Assembly (NCBI GenBank): GCA_900472925.1
Contig: UCJU01000004.1
Location: forward strand, 248,001-312,000
Source: Hyphomicrobiales bacterium
GTDB taxonomy: Bacteria > Pseudomonadota > Alphaproteobacteria > Rhizobiales > Rhizobiaceae
Length of the DNA: 64,000 nucleotides
Direction: 5' to 3'
Positions 18,586 to 27,062 of this stretch are shown in pieces. The position numbers and the translations under genes were made by a program. The notes below the pieces were generated by a model. The model was not told where the DNA came from and searched no databases. It saw only the letters and a list, made by a program, of their open reading frames with translations. How positions within the stretch are numbered: the stretch's first letter is position 1; the number at the start of each line of letters is the position of its first letter.

Positions 18586-19746
18586 TTGAAATCCGAACGT
18601 GTGCTGCGCGCTGAATCAATTTTGCCGACGGATGCGGCCGATGCTCTGTTGGTTGGACGCGTGTGGTCTAAGGCAAATGGCGGGCCTTGCCCTGTCCTGA
18701 TTTCTGGCGGTCGGCTTTTCGATCTAACCAGCATTGCACCGACCATGTCCGGTCTGCTCGAAACCGAGAATCTCATAGACCATTTACGCGGATCGCACGA
18801 TCTGGCCGACCTTGGAGAACTCCAGAGTTTTCTGTCAGGCGAGGCTGGTAGAGTTCTGGCTCCCATCGATCTTCAGGCGGTCAAGGCTGCCGGTGTGACG
18901 TTTGCAGACAGCATGCTGGAGCGTGTCATCGAAGAGCAGGCGAAGGGTGACCCACGCCGCGCGCAGGACATTCGTGCCAAACTGGCACCTGTTCTCGGCG
19001 ACAGTCTTCGCGGGCTCGTTGCCGGTTCCGAGCAGGCCGCTGAGGTCAAGAAACTCCTTCAGGACATGGGACTATGGTCGCAATATCTCGAAGTCGGCAT
19101 CGGTCCTGATGCGGAGATTTTTACCAAATCCCAACCTATGTCATCTGTCGGCTGTGGCGATCTCGTGGGCATTCATCCAATTTCGCAGTGGAATAATCCA
19201 GAGCCGGAAGTTGTTCTCGTATTGCGATCCGACGGCACGATCGTCGGGGCCAGCCTTGGCAATGATGTCAATTTGCGTGACGTCGAAGGACGCTCCGCCC
19301 TGCTGCTGGGCAAGGCGAAAGACAACAACGCGTCCTGCTCCATCGGCCCGTTCATTCGATTGTTTGATGATGGCTTCACCATGGATGACCTGCGCCGCGT
19401 GCGTGTTGCTCTTGAAGTCCACGGTGAGGATGGGTTCGAGATGACCGGTGAGAGCCCGATGGAATCCATCAGCCGCTCGCCTGAAAGTCTTGCTGCCCAA
19501 CTTATGAACCGAAACCATCAATATCCGGATGGGGCCGTGCTTTTTCTGGGCACGATGTTTGCGCCAGTCAAGGATCGGCGCGGCGAGGGAGGGGGGTTCA
19601 CCCATGAAGTCGGAGACCGCGTCGAAATCTCGACTGCGAAGCTCGGCCGTCTTGTGAACTGGGTTGAGCGCACGGATGTCTGCCCGCAATGGACATTCGG
19701 TGTTGGTGCGCTCATCCGCAATCTGGCTGACAGAAATCTATTATGA
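18586..19746 (+). CDS. fumarylacetoacetate hydrolase family protein
   Basis: About 386 residues. The C-terminal two thirds is an FAH fold: GIGPDAEIFTKSQPMSSVG, then PEPEVVLVL (metal-binding Glu pair) and LGNDVNLRDVEG (metal-binding Asp). These enzymes cleave C-C bonds or dehydrate 2-keto-3-deoxy sugar acids. The N-terminus carries DALLVGRVW, seen in the longer FAH subgroup linked to sugar-acid pathways. Start choice: TTG 18586 has a strong GGAGGA six bases upstream and removes a non-conserved extension; ATG 18547 or 18550 are the alternatives, with only a weak GAGAGA. A hydratase role on a keto-deoxy acid is inferred. Confidence 0.82.
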   Translation: MKSERVLRAESILPTDAADALLVGRVWSKANGGPCPVLISGGRLFDLTSIAPTMSGLLETENLIDHLRGSHDLADLGELQSFLSGEAGRVLAPIDLQAVKAAGVTFADSMLERVIEEQAKGDPRRAQDIRAKLAPVLGDSLRGLVAGSEQAAEVKKLLQDMGLWSQYLEVGIGPDAEIFTKSQPMSSVGCGDLVGIHPISQWNNPEPEVVLVLRSDGTIVGASLGNDVNLRDVEGRSALLLGKAKDNNASCSIGPFIRLFDDGFTMDDLRRVRVALEVHGEDGFEMTGESPMESISRSPESLAAQLMNRNHQYPDGAVLFLGTMFAPVKDRRGEGGGFTHEVGDRVEISTAKLGRLVNWVERTDVCPQWTFGVGALIRNLADRNLL

Positions 19747-19762
19747 TTGAATAATAGGAATC

Positions 19763-19791
19763 GCAGGTCGGGATGGACTGTCCCGACCTGC
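19763..19791. terminator. bidirectional terminator hairpin
   Basis: GCAGGTCGGGA (19763-19773) and TCCCGACCTGC (19781-19791) form a perfect 11-bp stem with a 7-base loop between the convergent ends at 19746 and 19812. No clear T-run follows. Confidence 0.6.
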
Positions 19792-19811
19792 CGAATGTCT
19801 CGAAGTTCGGA

Positions 19812-20627
19812 CTATTGGCCGTCGATGGCCTTACCGATGTAGGCAATGGCCTGCTGGTAAACGGTTGCCGCGTTCCACCCTTGAATCGCGGAGAAATTCG
19901 TCTGTCCCTGCTGATATCCAGCACCGCGCTGCCAGCCGTGACCGACGAGGAAATTGGCGGTCGAGGCAAGAGCGTCAGCGCGTGAACCGACGAGATCGAT
20001 ACGGCCATTACGGTCGAAATCGACGCCATAGCGGACAACGTTGAGAGGCAGGAATTGTGTCTGGCCGATTTCGCCGTGGGCTGCGCCCTTGGCGGTCACG
20101 CTCAAACTGCCGCTGGCGACCAGCTTCAAAGCCGCATAAAGCTGCTCGGTGAAATAGTCTGAGCGACGGCAGTCATAGGACAGCGTGGCAACCGCAGACA
20201 GGGTGTGCTGGTTACCCATAAAGCCGCCAAAGCCCGTTTCCATGCCCCATATTGCCAGAAGCGGACCGGCAGGAACTCCGTAGGCGCGTTCGATATTGGC
20301 AAAAAGGGCCGCATTGTTTTTCTTCATCGCTTTGCCGCGGGAGATGATCGACTGACCGCCACGCTTTTGCATGAACTGGTCAAACGACAGCTTGAAACTG
20401 TGCTGGCCGCGGTCGGCGCTGATGGTTGGCCTGTTATAGGATACATTCGAGAATGCGCGATCAAGAACCGATGCGCTGACGCCACGGCCTGCCGCTTCCT
20501 GCTTGAACGCGCCGACCCAGGCATCGAAGCCTGCTGATGTATTGCCGCACTGCGCCGCCAAAACCGGCGTCGCCGCAAATGCGGCCACGATAACTGCGCC
20601 AACGGAAAAAGCTTTTAGTGCCCGCAT
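19812..20627 (-). CDS. lytic murein transglycosylase, MltB family
   Basis: A 271-residue exported protein. A signal peptide (MRALKAFSVGAVIVAAFAAT, cleavage near VLAA) precedes the SLT-type catalytic domain. The catalytic glutamate is E130 in AIWGMETGFG, followed by the family blocks LSYDCRRSDYF and GEIGQTQFLPLNVVRYGVDFDRNGR. It cleaves the glycan strand of peptidoglycan to 1,6-anhydromuropeptides in the periplasm. No lipobox is seen, so it is probably soluble, unlike E. coli MltB. It is a single-gene unit. Confidence 0.92.
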   Translation of the reverse strand: MRALKAFSVGAVIVAAFAATPVLAAQCGNTSAGFDAWVGAFKQEAAGRGVSASVLDRAFSNVSYNRPTISADRGQHSFKLSFDQFMQKRGGQSIISRGKAMKKNNAALFANIERAYGVPAGPLLAIWGMETGFGGFMGNQHTLSAVATLSYDCRRSDYFTEQLYAALKLVASGSLSVTAKGAAHGEIGQTQFLPLNVVRYGVDFDRNGRIDLVGSRADALASTANFLVGHGWQRGAGYQQGQTNFSAIQGWNAATVYQQAIAYIGKAIDGQ

Positions 20628-20823
20628 CAGAATCTGCCTTCAATATGTCCTGGGATCATGCCCTAACTCGGTCACCACTTGACTGAGACGTCGTTGGTTT
20701 TCAACCTGCCTATCGTTATCATAACCGGCAAATAAACTGCCCGTGATAAGCAACGCAACTGAAAACCCGCCCATCCCATAGTGGAATAGACGGGTTATAG
20801 TTAATAGTTGTTAAAAAACCGTA

Positions 20824-21858
20824 TCAAGCTGCCTCTTTGCGTGGCTTGATCAGGCCGCGATTGACCAAAAGCTCGGCAATCTGAATAGCATTCAGTGCAG
20901 CGCCCTTACGCAGATTGTCTGAAACCACCCAGATGTTGAGGCCGTTTTCGACAGTGGCGTCTTCGCGAATACGCGAAATATAGGTCGCATCTTCGCCTGC
21001 GCACTCGACCGGAGTGATATAGCCGCCGTCTTCATGCTTGTCGATGACGAGGCAACCCGGGGCTTCGCGCAGAATATCGCGGGCCTGATCGGCGGTGATT
21101 TCGTTTTCGAATTCGATGTTCACGGCTTCCGAATGGCCGATGAAGACAGGAACGCGCACGGCGGTGCAGGTGACCTTGATCTTCGGGTCCAGCATCTTCT
21201 TGGTTTCTGCCAGAACCTTCCACTCTTCCTTCGTGTAGCCGTCTTCCATGAACACATCGATATGGGGAATGACGTTGAAGGCAATGCGCTTGGTGAACTT
21301 CTTCGTTTCGACTGGATCGGCCACGAACACGGCCCGGGTCTGCTGGAACAGCTCATCCATGCCTTCCTTGCCAGCGCCTGATACGGACTGGTAGGTGGAG
21401 ATGACGACGCGCTTGATCTGGGCAGCGTCATGCAACGGCTTCAAGGCAACGACGAGCTGTGCCGTCGAGCAATTCGGGTTGGCAATGATGTTGCGCTTGC
21501 GGAAACCTTCAACGGCGTCGGCGTTCACTTCAGGCACGATCAAAGGCACGTCCTGATCGTAGCGCCAGGCCGAGGAATTATCGATCACAACGCAACCCTG
21601 CGCACCGATTTTTGGCGACCACTTCTTCGACACTTCGCCGCCTGCCGACATCAGGCAGATATCTGTGGTGGAGAAATCGTAGTTCTCCATGTTGGAAACC
21701 TTCAGCTTGCGGTCGCCATAAGACACTTCCGTGCCTTGGCTGCGGGCCGACGCCAGTGCGACGACCTCGTCTGCCGGAAATCCGCGCTCGGAAAGGATGT
21801 TGAGCATTTCACGACCGACATTGCCGGTGGCGCCTACGATTGCAACTTTGAAACCCAT
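20824..21858 (-). CDS. asd: aspartate-semialdehyde dehydrogenase
   Basis: A 344-residue enzyme that reduces aspartyl phosphate to aspartate semialdehyde with NADPH, the branch point to lysine/diaminopimelate, threonine and methionine. The N-terminus MGFKVAIVGATGNVGREML is the nucleotide fold. The catalytic cysteine is C130 in ANPNCSTAQ, and VIDNSSAWR and HIDVFMEDGYTKEEWK are typical. ATG 21858 begins the conserved fold; a longer reading adds 17 unrelated residues. The gene stands alone and its presence points to a core replicon. Confidence 0.96.
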   Translation of the reverse strand: MGFKVAIVGATGNVGREMLNILSERGFPADEVVALASARSQGTEVSYGDRKLKVSNMENYDFSTTDICLMSAGGEVSKKWSPKIGAQGCVVIDNSSAWRYDQDVPLIVPEVNADAVEGFRKRNIIANPNCSTAQLVVALKPLHDAAQIKRVVISTYQSVSGAGKEGMDELFQQTRAVFVADPVETKKFTKRIAFNVIPHIDVFMEDGYTKEEWKVLAETKKMLDPKIKVTCTAVRVPVFIGHSEAVNIEFENEITADQARDILREAPGCLVIDKHEDGGYITPVECAGEDATYISRIREDATVENGLNIWVVSDNLRKGAALNAIQIAELLVNRGLIKPRKEAA

Positions 21859-22360
21859 GATAAGCTCTCTTTCTGCCTCTCCTCGTTTCTGGTGAGGGGG
21901 AACCCGCAAGTTTGCGGTTTCCTTCTTCCCCGACCATACCGGGGAGAGAGCGGCGGGCCAGAGACGTCAGACGGTTTTAATCGTCGTTTTGGCCGTAATT
22001 CGGATGGAGTGAGCAAGGCGCGACCGATCACCGGCAAAATCTGCCGGGTTGTGCATGACAACCATGTCGTGGACATGTCTTATCAAAATCGTGCTCCTTT
22101 TCGTGGCAAAGCTATTATGGTGTTTCGATTTTCTGTCAAGCGCAAACCGCCTGCAATTTCGGTCTGCGGTCCGCAAAGATGCAATCGGGGGAAACATTTG
22201 CAGCAATCGCCATTAGACTAAAGTCATAAGCCAAAAGCATTGCTCTTCCTTTCCTTAATTTTCTGTCACTCTGTCATCAGGTGCATCGCGCGTTAGGGGC
22301 AGCTCGTGGGAGAGTCGAGTTGCTGCGATGCGTCACTTTGATATCTGTGGAGGACAGAGA
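21859..22360. other. 502-base divergent intergenic region between asd and the MFS gene
   Basis: No protein gene is supported. Close to asd there is a short hairpin (CCGCAA-GT-TTGCGG within 21900-21925) in its leader. A 15-base palindrome lies at 22063-22077. The region downstream to 22360 has no recognisable gene or RNA. It is long enough to hold a small RNA, but I cannot support one. Confidence 0.45.
22063..22077. promoter_or_regulatory. palindrome of unknown role
   Basis: CATGTC-GTG-GACATG is a perfect inverted repeat with 6-base arms and a 3-base spacer, about 205 bases upstream of asd and 284 upstream of the MFS gene. It may be a transcription factor site. Confidence 0.35.
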
Positions 22361-24247
22361 ATGGCGAATGTAGCAGTCGCTGCCAGCGAGAAAGCCCGTC
22401 CGATGACGGGCGAAGAGAGGAAGGTCATTTTCGCCTCTTCTCTGGGCACGGTGTTTGAATGGTATGATTTTTATCTGTACGGCTCTTTGGCCATCTATAT
22501 CGGCGCGAATTTCTTCAGCCAATATCCCGAGACGACGCGCAACATCTTTGCGCTTCTGGCCTTTGCGGCAGGGTTTCTTGTCCGACCGTTCGGCGCTCTG
22601 GTTTTCGGACGTCTGGGCGATCTGGTCGGTCGCAAATACACCTTTCTTGTCACGATCCTGATCATGGGCCTGTCGACCTTTCTGGTCGGCGTTTTACCGA
22701 ACGCATCGCAGATCGGTATCGCGGCACCCATCATCCTTATCATCCTGCGCATGTTGCAGGGTCTGGCTCTTGGTGGCGAATACGGCGGTGCTGCAACCTA
22801 TGTGGCCGAACACGCGCCCAATGGCCGTCGCGGTTATTACACGTCATGGATTCAGACCACAGCGACGCTGGGTCTTTTCCTGTCCTTGATCGTTATTCTT
22901 GGCGTACAGTTTGCGGTTGGTCGCGAAGCTTTCGCCGACTGGGGCTGGCGCATTCCGTTCCTGGTATCGGTCATTCTGCTTGGCGTTTCAGTCTGGATTC
23001 GCCTGAAGATGAGCGAATCGCCCGCGTTCGTAAAGATGAAGGCGGAAGGCACGACCTCGAAAGCACCTTTGAGTGAAGCTTTCGGCCAATGGAAAAATGC
23101 CAAGATCGCAATCGTTGCACTTGTCGGTGCGGTCATCGGTCAGGCCGTGGTTTGGTACACCGGCCAGTTTTACGCTCTGTTCTTCCTGCAAAGCATTCTG
23201 AAGGTGGATGGACAGTCGGCCAACATCATGGTTGCCTGCGCTCTTCTGCTCGGTACTGGTTTCTTCGTGCTGTTTGGTTGGCTCTCCGACAAGATTGGTC
23301 GCAAGCCGATCATCATGGCTGGTCTTGTGCTTGCAATGCTGACCTACTTCCCGCTGTTTAAGGCACTGACCTGGGCAGGCAACCCGGCGCTTGCGCAGGC
23401 TCAAGCGACGGTTCGCGCAACCGTGACGGCAGCTCCGGGCGACTGCCGCTTCCAGTTCAATCCGACCGGTACGGCGAAATTCACTACATCCTGCGACATC
23501 GCGACGGCGTTCCTGACCAAGAACTCGGTGCCCTATGACGTCGTGGATGGTCCTGCTGGCCAACCTGCCACTGTCAAGATCGGCAATGCGACCATTCCAA
23601 GCTATGATGCCGTGGCAGCCGGTGCCAACGCGGCAGCAAACGACCGCGCCTTCCAGAAGCAGGTCAATATCGCGCTTCACGATGGCGGTTATCCCTTGGT
23701 CCGCGGTGCCGCTCAGGTTCCCGCCGCCAAGCTCGATGCTTTCATCGCTGCGAACCCGGAACTTGGCCTCAATGCGGATACCGTCCGAGCAACACCTGCC
23801 AAGACGGTACCTGCGGATAAGTTGGTGGCTGACAAGCTGATGACAGCCGCAGAGTTGAATGGCGCGACCGAGATGGCAGTCTACACGGTTGGCGGTGGCG
23901 GAGCCTTCGCCATGGTTGCCGATCCGGCAGCCGTGAACTGGATTGCCATCATCGCGGTTTTGACTGTTCTCGTCATCTACGTGACGATGGTTTATGGCCC
24001 GATTGCCGCGTTGCTGGTTGAAATGTTCCCAACCCGCATTCGTTACTCCGGCATGTCGTTGCCTTACCACATCGGTAACGGCTGGTTCGGTGGACTTCTT
24101 CCTGCAACCGCATTCGCAATGAGTGCCGCCAAGGGTGATATCTACTATGGCCTTTGGTACCCGATCATCTTCGCAGGCATCACACTGGTGGTCGGTCTGT
24201 TGTTCCTGCCGGAAACCAAGGACCGTGACATTCACAAGATGGAATAG
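22361..24247 (+). CDS. MHS-family MFS transporter with a large periplasmic insert
   Basis: A 628-residue transporter; usual metabolite:H+ symporters (ProP, KgtP, ShiA) have about 430-500 residues. GGAGGA precedes ATG 22361. The N-terminal core is typical: FEWYDFYLYGSLA, motif A GRLGDLVGRKYTF (about 83-95), RMLQGLALGGEYGGAATYVAEHAP. The second motif A-like loop is GWLSDKIGRKP (306-316). Between the helix ending near 336 and the next starting near 526 lies a roughly 190-residue hydrophilic Ala/Val-rich segment with two cysteines (C362, C378). By MFS topology this loop faces the periplasm. The last three helices follow normally. The substrate is unknown, perhaps a carboxylate or betaine. Confidence 0.9.
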   Translation: MANVAVAASEKARPMTGEERKVIFASSLGTVFEWYDFYLYGSLAIYIGANFFSQYPETTRNIFALLAFAAGFLVRPFGALVFGRLGDLVGRKYTFLVTILIMGLSTFLVGVLPNASQIGIAAPIILIILRMLQGLALGGEYGGAATYVAEHAPNGRRGYYTSWIQTTATLGLFLSLIVILGVQFAVGREAFADWGWRIPFLVSVILLGVSVWIRLKMSESPAFVKMKAEGTTSKAPLSEAFGQWKNAKIAIVALVGAVIGQAVVWYTGQFYALFFLQSILKVDGQSANIMVACALLLGTGFFVLFGWLSDKIGRKPIIMAGLVLAMLTYFPLFKALTWAGNPALAQAQATVRATVTAAPGDCRFQFNPTGTAKFTTSCDIATAFLTKNSVPYDVVDGPAGQPATVKIGNATIPSYDAVAAGANAAANDRAFQKQVNIALHDGGYPLVRGAAQVPAAKLDAFIAANPELGLNADTVRATPAKTVPADKLVADKLMTAAELNGATEMAVYTVGGGGAFAMVADPAAVNWIAIIAVLTVLVIYVTMVYGPIAALLVEMFPTRIRYSGMSLPYHIGNGWFGGLLPATAFAMSAAKGDIYYGLWYPIIFAGITLVVGLLFLPETKDRDIHKME

Positions 24248-24283
24248 TGTTCGGCAAAGGGGATAGCCAAATATCTATCCTCA

Positions 24284-24322
24284 CTCATTCGATCCTCGGC
24301 TTTTTGCCGAGGATCGAATGAG
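24284..24322. terminator. 17-bp perfect inverted repeat downstream of the MFS gene
   Basis: CTCATTCGATCCTCGGC (24284-24300), TTTTT loop, then the exact reverse complement (24306-24322). It starts 37 bases after the MFS stop codon. It is a very stable hairpin without a following T-run. It may terminate or protect the transcript end. Confidence 0.5.
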
Positions 24323-24401
24323 ACGCAACATTAAACCTTCGATATTCTGGGCAGGTCCGAGAATGAAGAGAGATGTTTGATGATACCTTGAGCGAACATC
24401 G

Positions 24402-24430
24402 ACCCGGCGTGATTATCGCCGGGTTTTTGT
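24402..24430 (+). terminator. rho-independent terminator
   Basis: ACCCGGCG (24402-24409), 7-base loop, CGCCGGGT (24417-24424), then a T-rich tail (TTTTGTT). The orientation fits the MFS gene on the plus strand; it stops transcripts before the convergent dehydrogenase gene ending at 24440. Confidence 0.7.
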
Positions 24431-24439
24431 TGCGATGTA

Positions 24440-25846
24440 TCAAGCTGAAAGGATTACCAATTCGCGATTCACCAGATCGCGCCAGCCGCGGTTCTGAACC
24501 AGTTCAGGCGGGAACAAGCCTTCCACAGCAAAGAACGTGGCTGAGGGATCGGTCGCATCCACCACCTTTGCTGCTGCCAGAATCTCATCCCGACGTGGAT
24601 CGTTCAAATCGCCGCGTTTGTGGATGCTGGCGATCCAGAGAGCCGCAACATACGCAAATTCCGCAGCATCCCCACCCGCTTCCAAGGTTTCCACCGCTGC
24701 AGATAGAATGCGTTGAGGCAGCTTCTGGCTCGTATCCATGGCAATCTGTTCGTTGCGATGGGCAATTGTCGGGTTGGCGAAGCGTTCGAGAAGTTGTTGT
24801 CTGTAAAAGGGGAGATCGATCCCCGCAACGGGGTCGAGCGTGGCGGCAGCAGCCTGCATGTGTCGCTCTACTGTCGCAACGAATTCAGGCACCGCCATCA
24901 CGTCTCGCACGAATTCCAGATCATGCAGAATTCCCAGATGCGCAATCAATGTGTGTGAGCCGTTGAGAAGCCGAAGCTTCATGTTTTCGTATGGTTCGAC
25001 GGACTGTGCAAATACTGCACCAGCGGCTTCCCAGCGTGGGCGGCCGGAAACGAAATCGTCCTCGATCACCCATTGCAGAAAAGGCTCGGTCTCCAGGGCG
25101 AGCCGGTCTTCAACACCCAATAGCCGCGCTGCCCTTTCACGTGTGTCGTCGGTCGCCGCAGGCACGATGCGATCCACCATGCTGCAGGGGAATTTGCCCT
25201 CTTCGGCAATCCAGCGCGCCAGCTCTGGATCGCGACGGTCGGCCATATCCAGCACCAGACGGCGTACCACGTGCCCGTTGGACGGAAGATTGTCGCAGCA
25301 CAGCACCGTGAAGGGCGAAAGACCCTTTTCTCGTCGTCTGGCAAGGCCTTCCACCAGAAAGCCGATGGCACCAACTGGAGCGCGGGGGTTGGCTATGTCA
25401 GCCGCAATGGAAGGATGCTTGAGGTCCAGCCTGCCGGTCACCGGGTCTAGCCCGTAAGCCTTTTCGCTGACCGTCAGGGTGACGATGCGAATATCGGCGT
25501 TTGCGAGATAGCTCACAACATCTTCACCGCGCTCAGCTGCGCAAAGCCAGTCGACCGTCGCGCCGATGACCTCTGCCGTATCGCCTGCCGCGCTTCGGGT
25601 GATGATGGAATAAAGCCCGTCCTGCTCGGCCAGCGCCTGAACGGGATCAGGTGAGCGCAAATTGACGGCGACGATACCCCAGGGACCGAAGGTCTGTTCC
25701 AGCGCTTTTTGCGTGTAGACGGCCTGATGGGCGCGGTGGAAGGCGCCGAGCCCAATATGCACGATACCCGGTTTCAGCGCTTTGCGGTCGAAAGTCGGGA
25801 CTGAAACGCCTTCTGGCAGGCTCGTGAGGGAAGACAATCTATTCAT
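24440..25846 (-). CDS. uxuB: mannitol dehydrogenase-family oxidoreductase, probably mannonate oxidoreductase (fructuronate reductase)
   Basis: A 468-residue polyol-specific long-chain dehydrogenase. The Rossmann part begins IVHIGLGAFHRAHQAVY. The family blocks LCCDNLPSNG, PCSMVDRIVPA and MKLRLLNGSHT (catalytic Lys and Asn/His residues) are all present. The family includes mannitol 2-dehydrogenase, arabitol dehydrogenase, tagaturonate reductase and fructuronate reductase (UxuB). The TRAP transporter and UxuR-like operator of the operon favour a hexuronate role: fructuronate + NADH to mannonate. The symbol is therefore an inference. It is the last gene of the minus-strand operon, 105 bases after the idonate dehydrogenase gene. 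Confidence 0.8.
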   Translation of the reverse strand: MNRLSSLTSLPEGVSVPTFDRKALKPGIVHIGLGAFHRAHQAVYTQKALEQTFGPWGIVAVNLRSPDPVQALAEQDGLYSIITRSAAGDTAEVIGATVDWLCAAERGEDVVSYLANADIRIVTLTVSEKAYGLDPVTGRLDLKHPSIAADIANPRAPVGAIGFLVEGLARRREKGLSPFTVLCCDNLPSNGHVVRRLVLDMADRRDPELARWIAEEGKFPCSMVDRIVPAATDDTRERAARLLGVEDRLALETEPFLQWVIEDDFVSGRPRWEAAGAVFAQSVEPYENMKLRLLNGSHTLIAHLGILHDLEFVRDVMAVPEFVATVERHMQAAAATLDPVAGIDLPFYRQQLLERFANPTIAHRNEQIAMDTSQKLPQRILSAAVETLEAGGDAAEFAYVAALWIASIHKRGDLNDPRRDEILAAAKVVDATDPSATFFAVEGLFPPELVQNRGWRDLVNRELVILSA

Positions 25847-25951
25847 GGTTCTATACTCGATCGTAACGTGGGTGGAGAAGAGAGCGCTCTATGCCGCGCA
25901 GTCCGGTAATGCCTTTGAGACGGCAAACAGCGGGATAACCGGGCTGAAACA

Positions 25952-27001
25952 TCAATGGCTCTGGCCCAACGTAAGCTGCACCTTGCATGCGACAGACCGG
26001 TCACCGGCCTGCTCGAACGCTTCGACTGCGCTCTCCAATGGAAATTCATGGGAAATGATCGGCCGTACATCGATTGTGCGGGAAGAGATCAGCTTAACGG
26101 CTTCGCCAAACTCGCGATCGAAACGCTGGGATCCGCGCCAAACGATTTCCTTGCCCACTAGGGCGTTGAGCGGAATGGTCATGTCGCCGGTTACGCCGAC
26201 TTGAACGAGAGTGCCGCGGGGCTTGATGGCGGCAAAGGCTGAGCGCAAGGCGGGGCCTGCCGCAGAACAATCGAACACGACATCGAACGTTCCCTTGTTC
26301 TCCTGATAGGGGGCAAGCGCATCCGGGTCTGACGCCACGTTGATGAGGCGTGTAGCGCCCATGGCCGGTGCGCGTGACAGTGCTGCATCGGCCAGATCGG
26401 TGACGACGATTTCAATGGCGCCCGCGTGTTTGACGGCGGCCACCGTCAGCAAGCCGATTGGCCCGGCCCCGGTAACAAGCACTCTCTTGCCTGAAAGGTC
26501 GCCAGCCTGTGCTGCCGCATGCAAGCAAACGGCCAAGGGTTCAGTACATGCGGCCTCAGCCGGTGTTGTGCTCTCGCCGAATGCGAAACATTGCTGCGCA
26601 GGCACCACCAGCCAGTCTCGAAACATGCCCTGTTCATGCGGAAGACGCATTGCGCTGCCCATGAAACGCATGTCGAGGCAGTGGATGGGTTGGTTGATGG
26701 CGCAATAGTGGCATTTGCCGCAGGGCTGTGATGGATTGACGGCAACCAGTGCGCCGATTGCCAGGTCGCTGACGCCTTGCCCGAGCGACTCGATATAGCC
26801 AGACGCTTCATGGCCCGAAATGATGGGCTCTCGAACCCGAACGGGGCCAAAGCCGCCATCCTGGTAGTAATGCAGGTCGGAACCACAGATGCCGCCCGCT
26901 GCCATGCGCAACAACACCTCGCCGGGACCGGGCTGGAGGACGTCCTGGGTTTCGACCTTGATGGATTGTTTGCCGTAGAGGCGCGCGACGCGAGTAAGCA
27001 T
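25952..27001 (-). CDS. idnD: L-idonate 5-dehydrogenase-like zinc alcohol dehydrogenase
   Basis: A 349-residue medium-chain dehydrogenase. Catalytic zinc ligands are C39 (GGICGSDLHYY) and H64 (SGHEASG), and a structural zinc site is C94, C97, C100, C108 (PCGKCHYCAINQPIHC). The NAD-binding motif is VTGAGPIGLL. GICGSDLHYYQDGGFG is typical of L-idonate 5-dehydrogenase, which oxidises L-idonate to 5-ketogluconate. Related sorbitol or threonine dehydrogenases cannot be fully excluded. ATG 27001 is used; an upstream GTG at 27040 falls in a GC-rich hairpin. It lies between the TRAP permease gene and the mannonate-type dehydrogenase gene. Confidence 0.82.
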   Translation of the reverse strand: MLTRVARLYGKQSIKVETQDVLQPGPGEVLLRMAAGGICGSDLHYYQDGGFGPVRVREPIISGHEASGYIESLGQGVSDLAIGALVAVNPSQPCGKCHYCAINQPIHCLDMRFMGSAMRLPHEQGMFRDWLVVPAQQCFAFGESTTPAEAACTEPLAVCLHAAAQAGDLSGKRVLVTGAGPIGLLTVAAVKHAGAIEIVVTDLADAALSRAPAMGATRLINVASDPDALAPYQENKGTFDVVFDCSAAGPALRSAFAAIKPRGTLVQVGVTGDMTIPLNALVGKEIVWRGSQRFDREFGEAVKLISSRTIDVRPIISHEFPLESAVEAFEQAGDRSVACKVQLTLGQSH

Positions 27002-27032
27002 GCTTTTGCTTTCTGTCTTGCAAAGAGAGTGA

Positions 27033-27053
27033 GCCCGCACGGCATGCGCGGGC
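27033..27053 (-). other. intercistronic hairpin
   Basis: GCCCGC (27033-27038) and GCGGGC (27048-27053) with a 9-base loop lie between dctM and the idonate dehydrogenase gene. No T-run follows. It could protect the upstream TRAP messenger or partly terminate. Confidence 0.35.
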
Positions 27054-27062
27054 CTGGTTATA

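Noticed and set aside
22988-24235. 415-codon minus-strand open frame under the unusual insert of the MFS gene
   Set aside because: I considered whether the insert is really an antisense gene. The plus-strand frame runs without interruption into the last helices, and the antisense product is Cys/His/Arg-rich without motifs.
24373-24966. 197-codon plus-strand open frame starting near the terminator
   Set aside because: It begins in the terminator region and runs antisense through the mannonate-type dehydrogenase; the translation is Arg/Ser/Pro-rich shadow sequence.
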